A DNA stretch of 64,000 nucleotides, from the NCBI RefSeq assembly GCF_014645835.1, contig NZ_BMMM01000019.1:124001-188000 (forward strand), written 5' to 3'. A program made the position numbers and the translations under genes. Position 1 is the first letter of the stretch. Each line of letters begins with the position of its first letter. Of the stretch, positions 20,492 through 29,384 are shown in pieces. The DNA is from Streptomyces albiflavescens. Its GTDB lineage: Bacteria; Actinomycetota; Actinomycetes; Streptomycetales; Streptomycetaceae. The notes under the pieces were generated by a model. It did not search any database, was not told the DNA's origin, and was given only the letters and a program-made list of their open reading frames with translations.

Positions 20492-21454
20492 CTAGTCTTC
20501 GCCCCGGCGCTGCACCAGCCGCCAGTTGATGATCGAGAAGAGGATGACGACCAGGAAGATGCCCCAGGCGACGGCGGCGCCGTATCCGAAGTCGTTGTTG
20601 TCGAAGGTCTGCTGGAAGAAGTAGAGGACCATCGTCTGGCCCGCGTGTCCCGGACCGCCCGCGAACGACGAGTTGTTGTCCGTGGTCTGCAGCAGCACCT
20701 GCGGTTCGGAGAAGCTCTGCAGTCCGGTGACGGTCGAGATGACCAACACGAAGAGCAGCACCGGACGCAGCAGTGGCAGCGTGATGCGGAAGAAGGTCTG
20801 CACGGGCCCCGCGCCGTCCATCCGCGCCGCCTCGTACAGCTCGCTCGGGATCGTCTGGAGCCCGGCGAGGAAGATGATCGCGTTGTAGCCGGTCCACTGC
20901 CAGGTCATCAGCGTCGCGATGGCGACCTTGATGCCCCAGGGACTGTTCAGCCACGCCACCTGGTCCAGGCCGAGCGCCTGCAGCACGGCGTTCATCAGGC
21001 CGAAGTTGGTGGAGAAGACCGAGCCGAAGATGATCGCGACGGCCACGATCGAGGTGACGTTCGGCAGGAAGAAGGCGAAGCGGTAGACGTTCTTGAAGCG
21101 GACCGCCGAGTTGAGCAGCACGGCCGTGATGATCGCCAGGAAGATCATGGGGAAGGTGGCCAGCGCCCAGATGATGATCGTGTTGCCGATCGCCGTCCAG
21201 AACTGGCTGTCCCCCAGCAGATAGCGGTACTGCGACAGGCCCGCGAACTCCATTGAGCCGAGCCCGTCCCAGCGATGGAAGGACAGGTAGAGCGAGAAGC
21301 CGACCGGGATCAGGCCGAAGGCGAGGAACAGGAGATAGAAGGGCGAGATCGCGGCGTACAGCCGCCAGTGGCTCAGGATGCCCTTCTTCCGGTGGACGAC
21401 GGGGGAAGTGGCCACGACCGCCGGAGGTGTCTCGACCACGGGTGCGGTAGCCAT
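20492..21454 (-). CDS. Sugar ABC transporter permease (MalF-like)
   Basis: The 320-residue permease starts with a cytoplasmic tail rich in Val, Pro and Thr, then six helices from about residue 35. The EAA loop is EAARMDGAGPVQTFFRITLP near residue 215. It pairs with the MalG-like gene downstream as a CUT1 importer. ATG at 21454 was chosen because it overlaps the stop of the binding-protein gene by one base (TGATG); an open frame upstream lies within that gene and is ignored. Confidence 0.95.
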   Translation of the reverse strand: MATAPVVETPPAVVATSPVVHRKKGILSHWRLYAAISPFYLLFLAFGLIPVGFSLYLSFHRWDGLGSMEFAGLSQYRYLLGDSQFWTAIGNTIIIWALATFPMIFLAIITAVLLNSAVRFKNVYRFAFFLPNVTSIVAVAIIFGSVFSTNFGLMNAVLQALGLDQVAWLNSPWGIKVAIATLMTWQWTGYNAIIFLAGLQTIPSELYEAARMDGAGPVQTFFRITLPLLRPVLLFVLVISTVTGLQSFSEPQVLLQTTDNNSSFAGGPGHAGQTMVLYFFQQTFDNNDFGYGAAVAWGIFLVVILFSIINWRLVQRRGED

Positions 21455-22749
21455 CAGTAACTCACCCCCAGGTGGTCCGCGATGCGCCGGCACTTGCTCA
21501 TGGCGTCCTTCCAGGCCTGCTTCTCGTCCTTGCCGAGAACGGAGAAGTTCCGCAGCTCGTCGTCGATCGGGGTCTTGAGCGCGATGTCGTACGGGCTGTT
21601 GTAGGCGACCGGGATCTTCTCCGCCGCCGGTCCGAAGACGTCCATGGTGATCTGGTTGCCGAAGAACGCGTCGGGTTCGCGGAGCTTCCCCATGCCGTAC
21701 GACGCCGGGGTCGACGGGAAGAGCACCGAGTCGACGAAGCCCTGGGCCTGGTTGTCCGCGTCGAGCATCCAGGTGATCATCTCGAAGGCCTTCTCCGGCT
21801 CCCGGCACGCATTAGTGATGGCAAGGAACGAGCCGCCGATGTTCGACGGTCCGCCCGGACAGGCCGCCACCCGCCACTTGCCCTTGGTCTTCGGCGTATT
21901 GAGCTTGATGTCGCCGGCCGCCCAGGAGGCGTTCAGCTGGCTGGGCAGCAGGCCTCGCTCGGTGGCGGATATGTTGTCCGGCGTGCCGTTGACGATCTTC
22001 GAGACCAGACCGCGGCGGGTGGCCTCGACCGCGCGGTCCCAGGCGGTGCGCACATGCTCCTGGTCGCCGATGAAGTGCCGGTCCTTGTCGACGAACCGCT
22101 TGGTCGTCTGGTTGATCGAGATGCCGTAGATGCTGAGGGCGTCGGTGAGGATGAACGCGCCCGGGATGCGTTTCTTGAGCTGCTCACCGGCCGCGAGGAA
22201 CTTCTCCCAGGTGTCCAACTCCTTGGACACGTCGGTGGGCTCGTAGGGCAGCCCGGCCTTCTCGAAGACGGCCGGCTGGTAGTAGTGCGCGACCGGACCG
22301 CAGTCGATCGGGAAGCCCACCATCGAGCCGTCCTCGGCGATGCCCTCGTTCCACTTCCAGGGCAGGTACTGGTCCTTCAGCTTGTCGGCGCCGAGCGTGC
22401 GCAGGTCCACGAACTGGTCGGAGTTCGGCAGGTACGAGGCCATGTCCTCGCCCTTGAGTCCGGCGATGTCCGGGATATGGGCACGGCCGGTCATGGTGGT
22501 CATCAGCTTCGAGCGGTAGTAGCCGCCGATCTGGATGGCCTGCAGGTTCACCGAGCTGTCGTAGCGGGTCTTGGCGTCCTGGACGACCTTCGGGCTCAGC
22601 CCGCCGCTCCAGTACCACATGACCATGTTCCGGCCGGTGGAACCGGTCGGAACGGCACAGCCGGTCGCCAGGCCGCCGAGCGCCGTGGCGGCCGTACCGG
22701 CCAGGCCCGCGCGCAGCAGGCTTCTTCGTGAGAGCCGCACAGCTCCCAC
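21454..22749 (-). CDS. Sugar ABC transporter substrate-binding lipoprotein
   Basis: The 431-residue family-1 solute-binding protein has an N-terminal RRSLLRAG twin-arginine-like segment and lipobox LATGC (Cys near residue 31), so it is probably exported folded and lipid-anchored. The body shows the MalE-like fold with VGFPIDCGPVAHYYQP and a late ITWMLDADNQAQGF segment. GTG at 22749 is used; GTG three codons later is equally possible. It leads the importer/beta-galactosidase operon and follows the PfkB kinase by 72 bases. The ligand is inferred to be a galactoside or related oligosaccharide from the GH2 gene downstream. Confidence 0.93.
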   Translation of the reverse strand: MGAVRLSRRSLLRAGLAGTAATALGGLATGCAVPTGSTGRNMVMWYWSGGLSPKVVQDAKTRYDSSVNLQAIQIGGYYRSKLMTTMTGRAHIPDIAGLKGEDMASYLPNSDQFVDLRTLGADKLKDQYLPWKWNEGIAEDGSMVGFPIDCGPVAHYYQPAVFEKAGLPYEPTDVSKELDTWEKFLAAGEQLKKRIPGAFILTDALSIYGISINQTTKRFVDKDRHFIGDQEHVRTAWDRAVEATRRGLVSKIVNGTPDNISATERGLLPSQLNASWAAGDIKLNTPKTKGKWRVAACPGGPSNIGGSFLAITNACREPEKAFEMITWMLDADNQAQGFVDSVLFPSTPASYGMGKLREPDAFFGNQITMDVFGPAAEKIPVAYNSPYDIALKTPIDDELRNFSVLGKDEKQAWKDAMSKCRRIADHLGVSY

Positions 22750-22758
22750 CGCCTTTCG

Positions 22759-22798
22759 GTTCTTTGACGTTCTTCGACGTTCTTCGACGTTCTTGGAA
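22759..22798. repeat. Four 10-bp tandem repeats before the importer operon
   Basis: The unit GTTCTTYGAC is repeated at 22759, 22769 and 22779, with a degenerate copy at 22789. The 10-base period keeps every unit on the same helix face. The block lies in the 72-base gap just upstream of the binding-protein start and could be an operator array or an RNA leader. Confidence 0.7.
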
Positions 22799-22821
22799 AG
22801 CGAGAGGTACCGATCGGGGGT

Positions 22822-23868
22822 TCAGCGGGGGGTGACGGGCGCGTACTGGACGGGCGGGCCCGGGTCGGCCGGGATCCGGTCGGCCAGGAAGCCGTACGCG
22901 CGCCGTAGTTCGGGGTCGTCGAGGGAGTGCCACCAGCGGTGCACGCCGTACCAGCCGGGCGCGGCAAGCGCACCGCCGTGCCGCCGCACGGACAGCCCGG
23001 CGGCCAGGACCGCGAAGCGCAGCCGCTCCTCCAGTGGCCAGCCGCCGAGCGAGGCCGCGACGAAGCTCGCTCCGAACACGTCACCGGCGCCCGTCGGGTC
23101 CAGGACATCGATGTCCAGGGCGGGCACTTCGGCGTACTCGCCCGTCGTCTGGTCCACGGCCACCGCGCCGTCGCCGCCTCGTGTGACCACGGCCACCGGC
23201 ACCAGTTCGGAGAGGGTGCCGAGCGCCGCCACCGCGCTGTCGGTACGCGTGTACGCCATCGCCTCGGCCTCGTTGGGGAGGAAGGCATGGCACAGCGAGA
23301 GCTGGTCGAGGAGGTCGGTGGACCACTGCTGGGTGGGGTCCCAGCCGACATCGGCGTAGATCTGCGTGCCGTTCGCGGCCGCCTTGGCGAGCCAGGCGCG
23401 CGGCTCGGCCTCGATGTGCACCAGCGCGGTGCGCGCCTCGGGCGGGTCGCCCATCAGCGTGTCCTGCGAGTACGGGGGTTCCTGGCCGTGGGTGACCAGG
23501 GCACGGTCGTGGACGGGGGACCCCCCTGGTCGAGGGGAGCCGTGAGTTCGGGGGAGAGCGAGCGAGACGGTGACCGGGGTGTGCCAGCCGTCCGCCGTGC
23601 GGGAGAGCGAGAGGTCGATGCCCTCCTGGCCGGCGAGGACTTCACGGCAGTACGCGCCGTAGTGGTCGTCGCCGAAGACCGTGGCCAGGGAAGTGCGCAG
23701 GCCGAAACGGGAGGCCGCCACGGCCAGGTTGGCGATGCCGCCGGGGCTCACACCCATGCCCTCGGTCCAGATCTCCTCACCCGGCGTCGGAGGCTTGCCC
23801 AGCCCGGTGAGGACGAGGTCGTAGAAGAGCAGCCCGGTCAGCAGGACATCGGGCCCTTCGTCGCCCAC
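22822..23868 (-). CDS. PfkB family carbohydrate kinase
   Basis: The 348-residue ribokinase-fold enzyme has the N-terminal glycine signature GMGVSPGGIANLAVAASRFG and the C-terminal anion-hole/catalytic motif DPTGAGDVF near residue 256 (catalytic Asp). It phosphorylates a sugar or nucleoside with ATP; the substrate is unknown but the locus suggests a hexose released from a glycan. GTG at 23868 has GAGAGGA upstream. A repeat insertion encodes GSPRPGGSP inside the lid region (residues ~105-125). It is divergent from the DeoR gene and first in the leftward arm. Confidence 0.92.
   Translation of the reverse strand: MGDEGPDVLLTGLLFYDLVLTGLGKPPTPGEEIWTEGMGVSPGGIANLAVAASRFGLRTSLATVFGDDHYGAYCREVLAGQEGIDLSLSRTADGWHTPVTVSLALPRTHGSPRPGGSPVHDRALVTHGQEPPYSQDTLMGDPPEARTALVHIEAEPRAWLAKAAANGTQIYADVGWDPTQQWSTDLLDQLSLCHAFLPNEAEAMAYTRTDSAVAALGTLSELVPVAVVTRGGDGAVAVDQTTGEYAEVPALDIDVLDPTGAGDVFGASFVAASLGGWPLEERLRFAVLAAGLSVRRHGGALAAPGWYGVHRWWHSLDDPELRRAYGFLADRIPADPGPPVQYAPVTPR
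23512..23557. repeat. GC-rich palindromic repeat inserted in frame in the kinase gene
   Basis: GACGGGGGACCCCCCTGG, a GAGGGGAGCCGTGAG centre and GGGGGAGAG match the layout of 3397-3441. It encodes LPRTHGSPRPGGSP between the strands VTVSLA and RALVTHG, most likely as a tolerated loop. Confidence 0.65.
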
Positions 23869-23973
23869 GGGCGCATCCTCTCGTCAAAAGTCTGCAAGCG
23901 GTGCACAGGATCGTGCGCGCCCCGCAGGGATTTGGCAAGAGTCGAGCAGAAGTGAGCGTAGAAATGATTGGGA

Positions 23974-24744
23974 ATGACGAGTACTGTTCACGACGTGCTG
24001 GCAGAGCGACGACATCAACTCATCCTGCGGGCCCTGCGCTCCGGCGGTCCCGCGGCCGTGACCGATCTCTCCGAACAACTGGGCGTGAGCCCGGCCACGG
24101 TCCGCCGTGACCTGTTGAAGCTGGAGGAGGAGGGCCTGCTGACGCGGGTGCACGGCGGCGCGGTCGTGGACGAGGGCGACCAGCCCTTCGCCGAGGTCGC
24201 CGAGGTGCGCGTGCCCGAGAAGGACGCCATAGCCGCGAAGGCCGCTTCACTCATCGAGGACGGCCAGTCCGTGCTCCTCGACATCGGCACCACCGCGTAC
24301 CGGCTGGCCCGGCAGCTGCACGGCCGCCGGATCACCGTGATCACCAGCAACCTGGTGGTCTACGAGGAACTCGTGGACGACGAGGGCATAGAGCTGGTGC
24401 TGCTCGGCGGGATGGTCCGCCGCGAGTACCGCTCCCTGGTCGGCTTCCTCACCGAGGACAACCTGCGTCAACTGCACGCCGACTGGCTCTTCCTCGGCAC
24501 CAGCGGGGTCCGGCCGGGCGGTCAGGTGATGGACACGACCGTCGTCGAGGTGCCGGTCAAGCGCGCCATGATCAAGGCGGGGGAGCGGGTGGTCCTGCTC
24601 GCCGACCGGGCCAAGTTCCCGGGGACGGGGATGGCGAAGGTCTGCGGCCCCGAGGATCTGGACGTGGTGGTGACGAACGCGCCGGTGGACGCGGCGACGC
24701 GGTCCTCCTTGGAGGAAGCCGGCGTGCAGGTGGTCGTGGCGTGA
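23974..24744 (+). CDS. DeoR family transcriptional regulator
   Basis: The 256-residue regulator has an N-terminal helix-turn-helix (VTDLSEQLGVSPATVRRDLLKLEEEGLLTRVHGGAV) and the DeoR sugar-phosphate sensor domain with DIGTTAYRLA, VITSNLVV, LLGGMVRREYRSLVG and DRAKF. Such proteins respond to phosphorylated sugars, which fits the divergent kinase. The start is uncertain: ATG 23974 has no clear ribosome site, TTG 23968 and GTG 23995 are alternatives, and a leaderless transcript is possible. It lies between the kinase/importer arm and the GH4/GH38 arm and probably controls both. Confidence 0.92.
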   Translation: MTSTVHDVLAERRHQLILRALRSGGPAAVTDLSEQLGVSPATVRRDLLKLEEEGLLTRVHGGAVVDEGDQPFAEVAEVRVPEKDAIAAKAASLIEDGQSVLLDIGTTAYRLARQLHGRRITVITSNLVVYEELVDDEGIELVLLGGMVRREYRSLVGFLTEDNLRQLHADWLFLGTSGVRPGGQVMDTTVVEVPVKRAMIKAGERVVLLADRAKFPGTGMAKVCGPEDLDVVVTNAPVDAATRSSLEEAGVQVVVA

Positions 24745-24795
24745 GCCCCCGCCGCGTGTCCTGCTCGATGCACGAACTGCAAAGGTGGTAATTGC

Positions 24796-26133
24796 GTGAG
24801 GCTGACCATTCTGGGCGGCGGCGGATTCCGCGTCCCGCTCGTGTACGGGGCGCTCCTCGGGGACAGCGCCGAGGGCCGCGTCACCCAGGTCGTGCTGCAC
24901 GACCTGGACGCGGGACGGCTCTCCGCCGTGGCCCGCGTTCTCGCCGAGCAGGCGGCCGGCGTGCCGGACGCGCCCGAGGTGACCGTCACCACCGACCTCG
25001 ACGAGGCCCTGCGCGGCGCCGACTTCGTCTTCTCCGCGATCCGCGTCGGCGGCCTCGAAGGGCGTGCGGCGGACGAGCGGGTCGCCCTGGACCAGGGCGT
25101 CCTCGGCCAGGAGACGGTCGGCGCGGGCGGTATCGCGTACGGGCTGCGCACGGTGCCCGTCGCCGTCGACATCGCGCGGCGGGTGGCCCGCCTCGCTCCC
25201 GACGCCTGGGTCATCAACTTCACCAACCCCGCGGGTCTGGTCACCGAGGCCATGTCCCGCCACCTCGGCGACCGGGTGATCGGTATCTGCGACTCGCCGG
25301 TCGGCCTCGGCCGCCGTATCGCGAAGGTACTCGGCGCGAACCCGCGCGAGGCCTGGATCGACTACGTCGGCCTCAACCACCTCGGCTGGGTACGCGGGCT
25401 GCGCGTCGCGGGCCGCGACGAACTCCCGCGGCTGCTCGCCGACCCGGAGCTGCTCGGCTCGTTCGAGGAGGGCAAACTCTTCGGCCCCGAGTGGCTCCAG
25501 TCGCTGGGCGCCGTCCCGAACGAATACCTGCACTACTACTACTTCAACCGCGAAGCCGTCCGCGCCTATCAGGAGGCGGAGAAGACCCGCGGCGCCTTCC
25601 TGCGCGACCAGCAGGCCCGGTTCTACGACGAGATGAAGCGCCCGGACGCCGCCGCGCTGACCGCCTGGGACCGGACCCGCGCCGAGCGTGAGGCCACGTA
25701 CATGTCCGAGAACCGGGAGACGGCCGGCGCCGGCGAACGCGACGCCGACGATCTCTCCGGCGGCTACGAGAAGGTCGCCCTCGCCCTGATGCGGGCCATC
25801 GCCCGCGACGAGCGCACCACCCTCATCCTCAACGTCCGCAACCGTGGCACCCTCTCCGTCCTCGACACGGAGGCCGTCATCGAGGTGCCGTGCCTGGTCG
25901 ACGCCAACGGCGCGCATCCCGTCGCCGTGGACCCGCTGCCCGGCCATGCGACCGGGCTGGTGTGCGCGGTCAAGGCGGTGGAGCGGGAGGTGCTGTCCGC
26001 GGCCGAGTCGGGCTCGCGTACCACCGCGGTGAAGGCCTTCGCCCTGCATCCGCTCGTGGACTCCGTGAACGTGGCACGCAGTCTCGTCGACGGATACACC
26101 TCGGTCCACCCAGGCCTGGCGTACCTTAAGTAA
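24796..26133 (+). CDS. GH4 6-phospho-beta-glucosidase-type glycosidase
   Basis: The 445-residue enzyme has a Rossmann start (MRLTILGGGGFRVP) and family-4 motifs NFTNPAGLVTEAM, GICDSPVGLGRR (metal-binding Cys) and VGLNHLGW (metal-binding His). GH4 enzymes use NAD+ and Mn2+ and cleave glycosidic bonds by redox elimination, typically on 6-phosphorylated sugars. A kinase encoded upstream could supply such a phosphate. GTG start with AAAGGTGG eight bases upstream. The stop codon lies inside a LacI-type palindrome and GH38 follows. Confidence 0.92.
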   Translation: MRLTILGGGGFRVPLVYGALLGDSAEGRVTQVVLHDLDAGRLSAVARVLAEQAAGVPDAPEVTVTTDLDEALRGADFVFSAIRVGGLEGRAADERVALDQGVLGQETVGAGGIAYGLRTVPVAVDIARRVARLAPDAWVINFTNPAGLVTEAMSRHLGDRVIGICDSPVGLGRRIAKVLGANPREAWIDYVGLNHLGWVRGLRVAGRDELPRLLADPELLGSFEEGKLFGPEWLQSLGAVPNEYLHYYYFNREAVRAYQEAEKTRGAFLRDQQARFYDEMKRPDAAALTAWDRTRAEREATYMSENRETAGAGERDADDLSGGYEKVALALMRAIARDERTTLILNVRNRGTLSVLDTEAVIEVPCLVDANGAHPVAVDPLPGHATGLVCAVKAVEREVLSAAESGSRTTAVKAFALHPLVDSVNVARSLVDGYTSVHPGLAYLK

Positions 26134-26141
26134 GCGCTTTC
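26130..26141. promoter_or_regulatory. LacI-type operator spanning the GH4 stop codon
   Basis: GTAAGCGCTTTC is a 12-base palindrome with one symmetric mismatch pair and the CG-centred AAGCGCTT core typical of LacI-family operators. The TAA stop (26131-26133) is part of it, and the GH38 start lies 20 bases downstream. Binding could control alpha-mannosidase separately from GH4. Confidence 0.5.
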
Positions 26142-26161
26142 CACCTCCCTGGAGACTTCTT

Positions 26162-29100
26162 ATGCACGACGAACGCCGCCGGATCGAAGAGCGCGTAGAG
26201 CGCGTCCACGACCAGCGCATCAAGCCCGCGATATACGCCGCGTCCGTACCGTTCGAGGTCGAGGCCTGGCAGGCTCCCGGCGAGCCCGTCCCGTTCGACG
26301 AAGCCGCAGCCGCCTCGTACGAGCCCTTCGCGATGGACACCCCGTGGGGACCGCCGTGGGGCACGACGTGGTTCAAGATGCGCGGCCAGGTCCCTGCCGC
26401 GTGGGCCGGCAAGCGTGTCGAAGCCGTCATCGACCTGGGCTTCGTCGGCGACTGGCCGGGCAACCAGGCCGAGGCCCTCGTCCACCGCACGGACGGGACA
26501 CCGCTGAAGGCGGTCAACCCGCTCAACCAGTACGTGCCGATCGGCAACCCGGTGGCGGGAGGGGAGTCGGTCGACTACCTGGTCGAGGCCGCTTCGAACC
26601 CCGACATCCTCGCAGGCGACTTCGCGCGCCCGACCCCGCTCGGCGACGTCCTGACCGCCGGCGACAAGCCGCTGTACGTCTTCAAGCGGGCCGACATCGC
26701 GATCCTCGACGAGGAGGTCTGGCACCTCGACCTGGACGTCCAGGTGCTGCGCGAGCTGATGCTCGAACTGGGCGAGCACGACCCGCGCCGCCACGAGATC
26801 ATGCACACCCTGGACCGCGCGCTCGACGCCCTGGACCTCGACGACATCTCCGGCAGCGCGGCGGCCGTCCGGGAGGTCCTCGCCCCGGCCCTGGCCAAGC
26901 CCGCGCATGCCAGCGCCCACCGGATCTCCGGCGTGGGCCACGCCCACATCGACTCCGCCTGGCTGTGGCCGATCCGCGAGACCAAGCGCAAGACGTCCCG
27001 CACCTTCTCCAACGTCACGTCGCTCGCCGACGAGTACGAGGAGTTCGTCTTCGCCTGCTCACAGGCCCAGCAGTACGCGTGGGTGCGCGACAACTACCCG
27101 CACGTCTGGGCCCGCATCCAGGAGTCCGTGAAGAAGGGCCAGTGGGCGCCGGTCGGCGGCATGTGGGTCGAGGCCGACGGCAATCTGCCCGGCGGCGAGG
27201 CGATCGCCCGCCAGCTCGTCCACGGCAAGCGGTTCTTCATCGAGCACTTCGGGATCGAGACCAAGGGCGTCTGGCTGCCCGACTCCTTCGGCTACAACGC
27301 GGCCTACCCGCAGCTCGCCAAGCTCGCCGGCAACGACTGGTTCCTGACCCAGAAGATCTCCTGGAACCAGACCAACAAGTTCCCGCACCATACCTTCTGG
27401 TGGGAGGGCATCGACGGCACACGCATCTTCACGCACTTCCCGCCGGTCGACACCTACAACGCCCGTTTCAGTGGCGAGGAGATGGCCCGCGCGACGCGCA
27501 ACTACCAGGAGAAGGGCGCCGCCACGAGATCCCTGGCCCCCTTCGGCTGGGGCGACGGCGGTGGCGGCCCCACCCGCGAGATCATGGAACGGGCGCGCAG
27601 GCTCGCCGACCTGGAGGGCTCGCCCAAGGTGGTGGTCGAGCACCCCGACGCCTTCTTCGCGAAGGCCCGGGAGGAGTACCCGGACGCCCCCGTCTGGGTG
27701 GGCGAGCTCTATCTGGAGCTGCACCGCGCCACGTACACCTCCCAGGCCCGCACCAAGCAGGGCAACCGCCGCAGCGAGCACAAGCTCCGCGAGGCCGAGT
27801 TGTGGGCGACGACCGCCGCCCTGCACGCGCCGGACTACACCTACCCGTACGAGAGGCTCGACCAGCTCTGGAAGACGGTCCTGCTCCATCAGTTCCACGA
27901 CATCCTGCCGGGGTCGTCGATCGCCTGGGTGCACCGGGAGGCGGAGGCCGAATACGCCCGCGTGGCCGAGGAGTTGGAGGTGCTGACGGCCGAGGCGGTC
28001 GCGGCGCTCGGCGGTGGCGAGGTCCGGGCCTTCAACACGAGTCCCTTCGAGCGGTCCGAGGTGGTGCGCGCGCCCGACGGCGCGACCACCTTTGTGAAGG
28101 TGCCGGGGAACGGAAGCGCTGCCCTCGGCCACGACCGGCCCCAGGACATCGTGGTGGTGACCGACCGCGTCCTCGACAACGGCCTGGTCCGTGTCGAGCT
28201 GGCCGACGACGGAACGCTCGCCTCCGTCCGGGACCACCGTGCCGGGCGTGAAGTCCTCGCCGACCAGGGCAACCTGCTGCGCCTGCACACCGACCTGCCC
28301 AACTACTGGGACGCCTGGGACGTCGACAAGCACTACAAGAACCGCTACACAGACCTCCTGGACGCCGACTCGATCACGGTCGTCGACCAGGACCCGCTGC
28401 TCGGCGCGATCCGCGTGGAGCGGTCGTTCGGCCAGGGATCGAAGATCGTCCAGACGATCACCGTCCGGGCCGGCAGCGCCCGTATCGACATCGAGACGGA
28501 GATCGACTGGCACGAGGCCGAGAAGTTCCTCAAGGCCGCCTTCCCGGTGGACATCAGGGCCCCGCACTCCTCCGCGGAGATCCAGTTCGGCCACGTTCAG
28601 CGCCCCACCCACACCAACACGAGCTGGGAGGCGGCCCGTTTCGAGGTGTACGGCCACCGCTGGGTGCACATCGGCGAACCGGGCTACGGCGTCGCGGTCA
28701 TCAACGACTCGACCTACGGCCACGACGTCTCCCGAACGGTCCGTGAGGACGGCGGTACGACGACGACCGTGCGGCTGTCGCTGGTGCGCGCCCCGCGCGT
28801 GCCCGACCCGGAGGCTGACCAGGGCAAGCACCGCTTCACGTACTCCCTCCTCCCGGGAGCGAGCATCGAGGACGCGGTCGCGGAGGGCTACGCGCTCAAC
28901 CTGCCGCTGCGGGTGACCGATTCCGCCGGTCCTGTCCAGCCCGTCGTCTCCGTCGACGGCGAGGGTGTGACGATCGAGGCGGTCAAGCTCGCCGACGACG
29001 CCTCGGGCGATGTCGTCGTACGTCTCTACGAGTCCCGCGGCGGCCGCGCCACCGGTACCCTGCGCACCGGCTTCCCGCTCGCCGGGGCCCAGGTGACCGA

Positions 29101-29209
29101 CCTTCTGGAGCGCCCGCTCTCGGTTGCGGACACCGACGGGAACGCGGTCCCGGTCGCGCTGCGCCCCTTCGAAGTGCAGACGCTGCGCCTGGCCGTGGAG
29201 AAGAAGTGA
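26162..29209 (+). CDS. GH38 alpha-mannosidase
   Basis: The 1015-residue enzyme has an N-terminal accessory domain (1-250), then the GH38 barrel beginning GVGHAHIDSAWLWP near residue 258, where His and Asp ligate Zn2+. The nucleophile Asp is in WLPDSFGYNAAYP (~371). A helical domain includes LLHQFHDILPGSSIAWVH (further Zn ligand), and the C-terminal half is beta-rich. No signal peptide is present, so it acts on imported mannosides. It is the ChiB/MngB-type bacterial class by length. Together with GH2 and GH4 it points to a mixed mannose-galactose glycan. Confidence 0.95.
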   Translation: MHDERRRIEERVERVHDQRIKPAIYAASVPFEVEAWQAPGEPVPFDEAAAASYEPFAMDTPWGPPWGTTWFKMRGQVPAAWAGKRVEAVIDLGFVGDWPGNQAEALVHRTDGTPLKAVNPLNQYVPIGNPVAGGESVDYLVEAASNPDILAGDFARPTPLGDVLTAGDKPLYVFKRADIAILDEEVWHLDLDVQVLRELMLELGEHDPRRHEIMHTLDRALDALDLDDISGSAAAVREVLAPALAKPAHASAHRISGVGHAHIDSAWLWPIRETKRKTSRTFSNVTSLADEYEEFVFACSQAQQYAWVRDNYPHVWARIQESVKKGQWAPVGGMWVEADGNLPGGEAIARQLVHGKRFFIEHFGIETKGVWLPDSFGYNAAYPQLAKLAGNDWFLTQKISWNQTNKFPHHTFWWEGIDGTRIFTHFPPVDTYNARFSGEEMARATRNYQEKGAATRSLAPFGWGDGGGGPTREIMERARRLADLEGSPKVVVEHPDAFFAKAREEYPDAPVWVGELYLELHRATYTSQARTKQGNRRSEHKLREAELWATTAALHAPDYTYPYERLDQLWKTVLLHQFHDILPGSSIAWVHREAEAEYARVAEELEVLTAEAVAALGGGEVRAFNTSPFERSEVVRAPDGATTFVKVPGNGSAALGHDRPQDIVVVTDRVLDNGLVRVELADDGTLASVRDHRAGREVLADQGNLLRLHTDLPNYWDAWDVDKHYKNRYTDLLDADSITVVDQDPLLGAIRVERSFGQGSKIVQTITVRAGSARIDIETEIDWHEAEKFLKAAFPVDIRAPHSSAEIQFGHVQRPTHTNTSWEAARFEVYGHRWVHIGEPGYGVAVINDSTYGHDVSRTVREDGGTTTTVRLSLVRAPRVPDPEADQGKHRFTYSLLPGASIEDAVAEGYALNLPLRVTDSAGPVQPVVSVDGEGVTIEAVKLADDASGDVVVRLYESRGGRATGTLRTGFPLAGAQVTDLLERPLSVADTDGNAVPVALRPFEVQTLRLAVEKK

Positions 29210-29270
29210 CGCTGCTGCCGTGACCGTGACCGCCGCTCCCATGAAGAATTAAGAAAGCGGTAAGAGGCCT

Positions 29271-29301
29271 GGTCACGGTGGGTGCACCACTCGCCGTGAC
29301 C
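29271..29301. terminator. Inverted repeat after the alpha-mannosidase gene
   Basis: GGTCACGG and CCGTGACC form a perfect 8-bp stem around a GTGCAC core. A third copy (CCGTGACC) sits at about 29218-29225. It could terminate the GH38 transcript or serve as an operator for the sulfotransferase gene. The remaining 175-base gap shows no gene. Confidence 0.4.
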
Positions 29302-29384
29302 ATGGCCCGTTCCCTGCGCGACACCTGGAGTTCTTCCTTCCCCCCTGTGATGCGGGTCAGACGCGAGAGAAGAGAGGTGCCACC

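Noticed and set aside
19644..20954. Extension of the beta-galactosidase frame through the permease genes
   Set aside because: The frame is open upstream but the protein before MTDPSIRG is a shadow; the ATG at 19643 overlaps the permease stop and begins the conserved enzyme.
29302..29384. Possible leader peptide before the sulfotransferase gene
   Set aside because: A short ATG frame exists, but it overlaps the sulfotransferase start region in another phase with no ribosome site or regulatory codon run.
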